This document shows, in pieces, positions 56,140 to 64,000 of a stretch of 64,000 bases of DNA; positions within the stretch are counted from its first letter, which is position 1, and each line of letters begins with the position of its first letter. The stretch is from Polytrichum commune (lineage: Eukaryota > Streptophyta > Polytrichopsida > Polytrichales > Polytrichaceae). Position numbers and translations under genes: made by a program. The stretch is from NCBI GenBank assembly GCA_950295325.1, contig OX485806.1:55857169-55921168 (forward strand), written 5' to 3'. A model generated the notes under the pieces. It was given only the letters and a program-made list of their open reading frames with translations. It had not been told where the DNA came from and did no database searches.

Positions 56140-57642
56140 TGTCAGCACTAAACCCCCACCCCTTATGCGTCGTAGTCCGGGTGGCGGTTTACAACTCACA
56201 CCCACATGACTGACAATACTTAATCAGGAAGGGATTGCCCCCATATCCCACAATGTCATGCCAACACTCAAATTTTATTCAAGAACACACATGCCCAGTA
56301 TTTAGAAATACCTTACTCTCTTGGAGTCATGGCCACACAATTCATTTGTTGAGTTGTCCACTTACTGTCCTAAAACTACAACCTTCAACAAAGGCATAAT
56401 CCTAACAATATTCCTCAAGGCCAATGCTAAATTTTCATCCTTAACTTAGATCCCTTGCTGCCCGGATCCTTCTAACCATTTCCCTGGTGACAGTTGAGCA
56501 CCGCCTCACTCCCTCGTCACCATCTCAACCAGTCCAGCCTAGCAACTTACTGCCCTGGCCCCTTAAGGCCGACTGCTTTGCACCCGCTGGGAATTCCTTA
56601 CCTCCGCGACTGCTCCTTGCAGCTGCTGCTACTTGTGACTAATGCACCCCAGTGTGTTTAGCTGCCTGCCTGGTACACCCGCACTCCTCATTCCAGACAC
56701 CTTCTTCGGCCACCGCCGCATGGATCCCCCTCCCCAGACTCGAGGATATCAACCTGTGCCAATGCTGCAGCGCCCTCGACTCGGCATTAGTCTGCTAGCT
56801 CGCAAATACCAGCCTAGCAATCCATTTTTCTTCCCAAATTCCTACGTGGAATTGAGCTGCGCCCAGCAGTTGCTGCCCTGGTTTGAGCGAGTTCGGTGAC
56901 AGCTCAAGAATGCATTCTTCCGCATCCTTACCTTCAGACTCCTTACCGCCTTCCCCCTGTTTCTGATTTCCGAAGTAATTCTTAGGCAACTACCCAAAAT
57001 GCTGCCCACATTGTGGCCGCCATCCCTCAGAGATTTCTTTGCACCCTCGGCAGCCAAGCCATTCTTAGTCGATTCAATTCCTTTTGCACGCATTCCCCTG
57101 TTTCTATGTCAGAGCGGCAATCCAGTAAATCCCCATCCCCATTTCTGGTTCCGAGCTCACCGAACCAGCACTCTAGGCCACCGATTAGCCGCATTGCTCC
57201 CATCTCAGCCTATTCCCCCTATGTAACCTTCCCTGCTCCCAGGAAGATGCAACCATCTCCCGACCTCTTGCAGCGGCGCCCCTCCACATAGCTCCTTCCA
57301 GAGAGAGTCAAAAACCAGCCTCCCGAGCATACCAGAGAGTCCCGGCCCCTGGATCCGTAAATTGCTAGGGTACAATGGCCCCCCCTAATACGAACACTAA
57401 CAATGCCCATTCTAATACAATCGACCTAGCTCGCAAAGCCTTAAGGCTTAAATCCTATTGACCCAACTAACTAATTTGTAAAATCTCAACTTCACACTTT
57501 TAGCACTAACTACTAACAATCTAGCCTAACGCTTAATCTAAATTAAATTTCAATGTACCACTCTTTTTATGTTTTGAATAATTAAAAGGAATTCCGAACC
57601 CAAGGCTTAAAACCACATGTGGGCACCTAATTTGGGCTCACA
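56140..57642. mobile_element. Family-B solo LTR inside the satellite array
   Basis: The 1503-bp LTR starts TGTCAGCACTAAACCCCC and ends TTGGGCTCACA. Identical flanks CCTAC at 56135-56139 and 57643-57647 are the target duplication, and the satellite phrase continues across it. Short open frames in its CT-rich interior overlap on both strands and have no domain. Confidence 0.92.
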
Positions 57643-60028
57643 CCTACCCTCTACACTTTTGGAACCGAGAGCCTCAACCAAAACAAACATTCAATTTATC
57701 AAACAAACCTAAGAATCTGGCCTAGCCCTCTACCCTCTTGGAATCGAGAGCCTCAACCAAAACAAACATTCAACCTATCAAACAAACTTAAGAATCTGGC
57801 CTAGCCCTCTACCCACTCGAAACCGAGAGCTTCAACCAAAATACAAACATTCAACCTATGAATCAAACTTAAGAATATGGCCTACCCTCTACCCTTTCCG
57901 AATCGAGAGCCTCAACCAAAACAAACATTCAACTTATCAAACAAACTTAAGAATCTGGCCTAGCACTCTACCCTCTCGGAACCGAGACAATCAACCAAAA
58001 CACAAACATTCAACCTATCAAGAATATGGCCTACCCTCTACCCTTTCCGAATCGAGAGCCTCAACCAAAACAAACATTCAACTTATCAAACAAACTTAAG
58101 AATCTGGCCTAGCCCTCTACCCTCTTGGAACCGAGACAATCAACCAAAACACAAACATTCAACCTATCAAGAATTTGGCCTACCCTCTACCCTCTCGGCA
58201 CCAAGAGCCTCAACCAAAACAAACATTCAACCTATCAAACAAACTTAAGAATCTAGCCTAGCCCTCTACCCTCTCACAACCATGAGCTTCAACCAAAACA
58301 CAAACATTCAACCTATAAATCAAACTTAAGAATTTGGCCTACCCTCTACCCTTTCGGAATCGAGAGCCTCAACCAAAACAAACATTCAACCTATCAAACA
58401 AAATTAAGAATCTGGCCTAGCACTCTACCCACTCAGAACCGAGAGCTTCGACCAGAACACAAACATTCAACCTATGAATCAAACTTAAGAATATGGCCTA
58501 CCCTCTACCCTCTCGGAACCGAGAGCCTCAACCAAAACAAACATTCAACCTATCAAACAAACTTAAGAATCTGGCCTAGCCCTCTACCCTCTCACAACCA
58601 TGAGCTTCAACCAAAACACAAACATTCAACCTATAAATCAAACTTAAGAATTTGGCCTACCCTCTACCCTTTCGGAATCGAGAGCCTCAACCAAAACAAA
58701 CATTCAACCTATCAAACAAAATTAAGAATCTGGCCTAGCACTCTACCCACTCAGAACCGAGAGCTTCGACCAGAACACAAACATTCAACCTATGAATCAA
58801 ACTTAAGAATATGGCCTACCCTCTACCCTCTCGGAACCGAGAGCCTCAACCAAAACAAACATTCAACCTATCAAACAAACTTAAGAATCTGGCCTAGCCC
58901 TCTACCCTTTCACAACCATGAGCTTCAACCAAAACACAAACATTCAACCTATGAATCAAACTTAAGAATTTGGCCTACCCTCTACCCTTTCGGAATCGAG
59001 AGCCTCAACCAAAACAAACATTCAACCTATCAAACAAAATTAAGAATCTGGCCTAGCACTCTACCCACTCGGAACCGAGAGCTTCGACCAGAACACAAAC
59101 ATTCAACCTATGAATCAAACTTAAGAATATGGCCTACCCTCTACCCTCTCGGAACCGAGAGCCTCAACCAAAACAAACATTCAACCTATCAAACAAACTT
59201 AAGAATCTGGCCTAGCCCTCTACCCTTTCACAACCATGAGCTTCAACCAAAACACAAACATTCAACCTATGAATCAAACTTAAGAATTTGGCCTACCCTC
59301 TACCCTTTCGGAATCGAGAGCCTCAACCAAAACAAACATTCAACCTATCAAACAAAATTAAGAATCTGGCCTAGCACTCTACCCACTCGGAACCGAGAGC
59401 TTCGACCAGAACACAAACATTCAACCTATGAATCAAACTTAAGAATATGGCCTACCCTCTACCCTCTCGGAACCGAGAGCCTCAACCAAAACAAACATTC
59501 AACCTATCAAACAAACTTAAGAATCTCGCTTAGCCCTCTACCCTCTCGGAACCGAGAGCTTCAACCAAAACACAAACATTCAACCTATGAATCAAACTTA
59601 AGAATCTGGCCTACCCTCTACCCTCTCGGAATCGAGAGCCTCAACCAAAACAAACATTCAACCTATCAAACAAACTTAAGAATCTGGCCTAGCCCTCTAC
59701 CCACTTGGAACCGAGAGCTTCAACTAAAATACAAACATTCAACCTATGAATCAAACTTAAGAATCTGGCCTACCCTCTACCTTTTCCGAATCGAGAGCCT
59801 CAACCAAAACAAACATTCAACTTATCAAACAAACTTAAGAATTTGGCCTACCCTCTACCCTTTCGGAACCGAGAGCCTCAACCAAAACAATTATTCAACC
59901 TATCAAACAAACTTCAGAATCTCGCTTAGCCCTCTACCCTCTCAGAACCGAGAGCTTCAACCAAAACACAAACATTCAACCTATGAATTAAACTTAAGAA
60001 TCTGGCCTACCCTCTACCCTCTCGGAAC
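57643..60028. repeat. Satellite array, right part, with 318-bp higher-order repeat
   Basis: About 30 monomers of roughly 77-82 bp alternate between two types (ending ACCTATCAAACAAACTTAAG or ACCTATGAATCAAACTTAAG), giving a dimer of about 159 bp. A four-monomer block marked by CACTCTACCCACTC and GAGCTTCGACCAGAACAC starts at 58421, 58739, 59057 and 59375. The spacing is exactly 318 bp each time. The array ends at CTCTCGGAACCG (60028) against family-A DNA. Confidence 0.92.
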
Positions 60029-62814
60029 CGTGGGTTGTATGAGCACGCGCTATCACCTTGCCCCCGCCCGGACAAGCCTATGGCTAAGAGGTTTCTTAGT
60101 ATTATCGAATCCCATTCTAAGCCATGGCTCCCAATTACTTGGCCTACCTAACCTAGTTTGGCATATTTATTGCCCCTTTTCCACTAACCAGGTACAAGTA
60201 TAAGACTAGGACCTCATCTCATATTCTTCTATGTGCTTCATTTTAGTTGAACTTTATTGCCATGTTGTGGAGGGCTTTGCCTCCAAACTTAGGGTGCTAC
60301 TAGCATCACTCCTCCACTTAAGGAAATTGATGTCCTTAATAATGCCTACATTTTATTTATTGGAGTTTTTAGCCCTAGTTTCTTCAAAGTGCTGCACTAC
60401 CTATTTGGCATTCACCATATATTTTGTCGCTACCCAAGTGGTCTCTATCTCATGAAATCCCCGCCACTTCACCACTTCACCTTCCCTTAACTAGCATCAC
60501 AAGTTTCCTTCATTGGTAAACATTAGCCACAAAATCTAGATGGTGCTCATTGTCTAGAATTGTTCTTGTCTACTTAGCGCATCTAGCACCTCATTATCAT
60601 AGCCCTGTTTGTAGATCAAATCCACCTTCATTAGGGCCAAGGTATCATGCCATTGCAATGGTTTGGCGCTCACGTGCATTTGTTTCTCAAAATACTTCAA
60701 GAACAAATTGTCCGTTTACACTTTGGTTTTGTGCAACCCAAATAGTGTTGTAAATACACTATGGCAAAAAAATTGTTCTCATGAGTTGGCCGTCTCTCTT
60801 GCCAACCATTAAGTTTTTAGCTCTTATATGAAATGACCATCCATCTTGCATCAATATTTCGCCAACGGCAAAATTATTTGCCTCTTGATGCACCTCAAAA
60901 CGCTTGTGAAAATCCAGGAACTTGAGCACATGTGGCAAAGACAACTTGTTTTTGAGCTTCCCAAAGGCTTTGTGACAAGGTTCATCCCACTCTTAGGATA
61001 GCCCTTTCATAAACAAGTCGAGCAAGGTCCTAGTAACCTTAGAAAAATCTCAAATAAAGCGGTTGTAGTAGTTGGCTAGGCCAAATAATGACCTAAGCCC
61101 ATTTTGGATAAAGCACCGCTTGCACTCTTGGATTGCTTTGACTTTCTTCATGTCCGTCCACCAACTTCATTTGGTACCACATAGTTCAAGAACTCAATCT
61201 CTCATTGAACAAAGTTGTTTTTCATTCTTTGGCAATAATTTTTTGAGCTACCCATTGGTGAGTTCATCTTTGTACCTCGCCAAGAGCCCACAAATGTGGT
61301 TTGGGGGAGGCCTATCTTTCCTAGCCTCCCCATGAGTTCTTTGGAGTTGTTCCAATCGAACTACGATCATTATTTGCTCATTTTCCATTTGGTCAATTGC
61401 AACCAATTTAAACTTGGTTCTTCTTACCATAGGAGTCATTGTCAGTTTCAAACTCAATTCTTTGCCATCATGGCATGTCATACACGCACCGGCTTGTGTC
61501 TCACATCTACTATGTAAGTTTTAGAAAAATATCCTTCACAATGAAGTCACCTCATCCATTTCACATAGTATAAAATCTCCACAAATTCCAATGCCCCATA
61601 TCATAGGGTGAAATGCAATGCCACCTCTGTTGTCTCATGCGCCTTGCCCTTTATGAACTGCACATTAATGGGCTTGTCCGCTCTACGGATGGAAAACCTC
61701 AATTCCCTTGTGATCTTTGGGTTTATAAAAGAGTGCGTTGTCTTTTTGTTATCCAAACATGAGATATTTCTCCTTTTCATTTGAGTGTTTAGATACAAAA
61801 GAGTTGGCCTTGGCCATAAAAGCATCGTCTAACATTTGGTTTATAGCAACAACATGATTTACTTTGGTATCATAAGGCTATTTCTTCACATTCCGTCCAC
61901 GGCACAAATATGTTTTGCCTTGGTACTACAAATGTATTTGTTTTGTTTCTAACATTGGGTGGTTTTCATCCTTGAGTGTTATCTTTCTTAAGAGTTGTAT
62001 CTTTGGCTTGTGTTTTGTGTTGGTATAATGGTCCAAACTTCTTGCGCTCTATACCTTGGGACATATTTTGGCTCAAGCCCTTTGTGGTGAAGTGTAGCTT
62101 GACTTCTCTTTCCGGCCATTGGTTTCAATGCTCTTGGCAATCTTGATGATCCCTGCCATGTCTACGAGAAGCTTTGGAAACTTAAATAATATGTCCACCA
62201 CCTACTTTTGCAACCTACTTAAGAAAATGCATTTTTAACACACTCGTCCATCTTAGGTGTAGCATTCATTTGGGTGTCAAAATTGCGCACATAGGCCTTA
62301 AAAATTCATGTGTGCCTCATTTGTACCAAGTGCATTCCCTCATGAAAATTTTGTAACTAGGATATGAACCTCTTAACAAACAACTCCATGAAGCCAATCC
62401 AAATCAAGCTTGCCACCACCATGGGCTATTGTGCATTCTTGCTAATCCACCACTCAAATACATAGTCTTTCTAAAAAGAAACTGCTATGGCAAATTTATT
62501 GTCCCTCTTGGGCCTTTGGACATCATAGTATTTGTTTTTTTCCAACACAAATTGTATTTTTTTCCAACACAAAAAGATATTTGGCGTGTTTACATTGGCC
62601 AGTTTCTTTCTTGAAAAAATAAGCCTAGCACCTTGCATCATAAAGAGTTTGACCATTTTGTCTTGTCGGGCCTTATTTTCTTTGTCACACGTGAGTTTTT
62701 TATTCATGGAGTCTATGAACTCAAGCATTTTGAGTTGGAATTTCAATCCAGCATCACCATTTTCCAAGCTCATGGATGCAATCCGTAATTTAGCCCCTGA
62801 ATTTTCTTTGAGGT
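60029..62814 (-). pseudogene. Second family-A gypsy element, internally deleted
   Basis: Reading leftward: gag (SLENGDAGLKFQLKMLEFID, 62471-62773). Then protease area (CLDNKKTTHSFINPKITREL at about 61690-61750, where the usual D-T-G reads D-N-K). The protease-reverse transcriptase linker (VAIDQMENEQIMIVVRLEQL at 61280-61390) follows. Next the end of reverse transcriptase and RNase H (60759-60944). The catalytic part of reverse transcriptase is missing. At about 60487 the sequence jumps past the integrase to the 3' non-coding region (60029-60480, matching 51130-51575). This element and the one at 49690-53271 share the same 3' region, so they are two insertions. Confidence 0.75.
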
Positions 62815-63708
62815 TCCACCCATGTCAATGCTTAATTCCCAATACCTTGGACCTCTAAGCTCAAGTGGGTGACTAACCTTCTTACACTATCATTTGGGAT
62901 TTTTCCTTTAGTTGGTAGCCATTAATAATATATGGAATTCCAACCATGGAATTCCAACCATGGAACTCCAATCTTTAATTGCTCATCGTGTTGTTGGAGC
63001 AACACTACAACAACCCAAACCACATTAGGTAGCTATGTCCCCACGTGGGTCAACGCCCATGGAGGCTGTGTCGATCGGCCCTTGGTGGGTTTGGTCGACC
63101 GCATTGCCTCACAAATATAAACCTCTAGGAGTTTGGGTAGGGCCCTTACTCCATTGATAAGAAACCTTTTATTTCTTCTCCAAGGGTTGGGGCCAAGTAG
63201 ACATTTTCCCTTAGCCATTGGGGTTAGAATTCCTCAGCAAACCATCATAATTTTTTCCCATGATCTGTGATGCTATCAAACAACCATTCTATAGACATCT
63301 ATTCTTTGTTCGATGCCAATGAACCCTTCACTTGCCTCATTAAGGAAAATATTTAGGACATTATGGTTGTTCCAACCTTGGCAGTCATGGGCGCCACATC
63401 CGAGTCATTGTGATCCAGGGCGTTGTCTCTGGGTAGCCATCACTCAAATTGCCATATCTCCTAGCTCACACCTCCGATTGAGGTGTTCTTAAGCATTATA
63501 GAATTTGGCTGACATTACCTACTCATAGCTCATGGCCTTATCTTTGTAGTCTCCGTGGGTGGGAGGCGTTCCCAATGCGCGAGGCCCTCAACTACACTAG
63601 GATCACTTGGGCCCTCTCACCAATGGCACCACAAATCCCAGGTTTCACTTCGGGGTCTCGCTTGTGCCCATGTTTTTCTGGGCACTACTCATGAAGAGGT
63701 GCGGGACA
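62815..63708 (-). repeat. Family-A 5' LTR, truncated and fused to gag
   Basis: It ends GTGCGGGACA at 63708. The side next to the element interior is missing about 100 bp of LTR, together with the primer site and the gag start, so LTR sequence (from about TTAATTCCCAATACC at 62833) adjoins gag codons (ending near 62810). No matching duplication with the left end at 49685 was found. Confidence 0.75.
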
Positions 63709-64000
63709 CTGAGGATCTTTAATTCTTTTGAAGGTGGAGTCTTCAAGTATAATTCCAAAATCAGGGGTCTTTTGGTGCTCTCAAGCTCTTCGTTCTTGAG
63801 TTTTTCTGTTTGTTCCCGAGACTTGTTCTTTGTTCCCAAATCTCTTTGTTCATTTCCAAGGTACAAGAATTTTGTCATTTTTTCTTAGCTCAAATTTCTT
63901 TTCCTCTTAGCTTCTACTCCTATAATTGTGTTTTTCTCTCCGTTTTAGGATCTGTGAGCCCAAGATTGCATCCACATGTGTAATTAGCTTAAAAACAAAG
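63709..64000. other. Flanking DNA, nothing recognised
   Basis: A plus-strand open frame covers part of this stretch, but it starts inside the LTR and shows no domain. Confidence 0.3.

Noticed and set aside
49690-63708. One single long family-A element from 49.7 to 63.7 kb with DNA inserted in the middle
   Set aside because: The 3' non-coding region is present twice (51130-51575 and 60029-60480), so there are two separate copies.
1-64000. tRNA genes, rRNA genes, CRISPR arrays, bacterial operons
   Set aside because: No cloverleaf with A and B boxes, no rRNA-like conserved stretch, no spacer-separated identical repeats and no bacterial gene arrangement were seen by eye.

Overview
The window looks like nuclear DNA from a land plant with a large, transposon-rich genome. 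The evidence is plant-type Ty1/copia and Ty3/gypsy elements (initiator tRNA-Met primer sites, chromodomain-type integrase tails), a CACTA-type remnant, GT-AG introns and one plant-like conserved gene. The clade cannot be fixed from sequence alone; fern, lycophyte, bryophyte or gymnosperm are all possible. No bacterial operon, CRISPR array, rRNA or convincing tRNA gene was seen.

The only gene that reads as intact is a four-exon, 114-codon UBTD/DC-UbP-type gene on the plus strand at 12608-15787. All three introns have GT-AG ends and matching phases. Nearly everything else is decayed mobile DNA, layered by insertion into insertion.

Layout: 1-600 is a chain of short hairpins, several with covarying stems. 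1320-2150 is one copy (plus) of an LTR element here called family D. 2184-11610 is a degenerate chromodomain gypsy element with both LTRs, opened by about 4 kb of foreign DNA that includes a family-A solo LTR. 11611-18900 holds the UBTD gene and intergenic DNA. 18976-26980 is a minus-strand copia element carrying two nested solo LTRs. 27022-27300 is a copia fragment. 29285-29655 is a family-A LTR fragment. 30210-32040 is the second family-D copy (minus), followed by repeats to about 33.9 kb. 34.65-40.05 kb is a CACTA-like remnant containing a family-B solo LTR and a 409-bp MITE. 41.53-45.81 kb is a family-A gypsy element (plus) with a solo LTR of its own family inserted backwards. 48.21-55.51 kb (minus) is a broken, intron-containing gene. 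49.69-53.65 kb is retroelement DNA splitting that gene. 55.6-60.03 kb is a satellite array with a 318-bp higher-order period and a solo LTR inside. 60.03-63.71 kb is a second, internally deleted family-A element.

The most unusual item is the broken gene at 48.21-55.51 kb. Read along the minus strand, its upstream exons look like a ParB-like domain and its downstream exons look like a beta-class N4/N6 DNA methylase: a DVPK segment in place of DPPY, a central helix/strand block, then a D-x-x-x-G-x-G motif I. ParB-methylase fusions are known from phages and bacteria. A spliced version in a plant would suggest an acquired, possibly mobile, DNA-modification gene. This reading rests on motif recognition and splice-phase continuity and has not been confirmed by a profile search.

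Family names A, B and D are local labels. A is a gypsy family with LTRs of about 0.9 kb and TGTCGC ends. B is an LTR family of 1.5-2.3 kb beginning TGTCAGC or TGTGAGC. D is an element with primer site TGGCGACCATGCTGGGGA.
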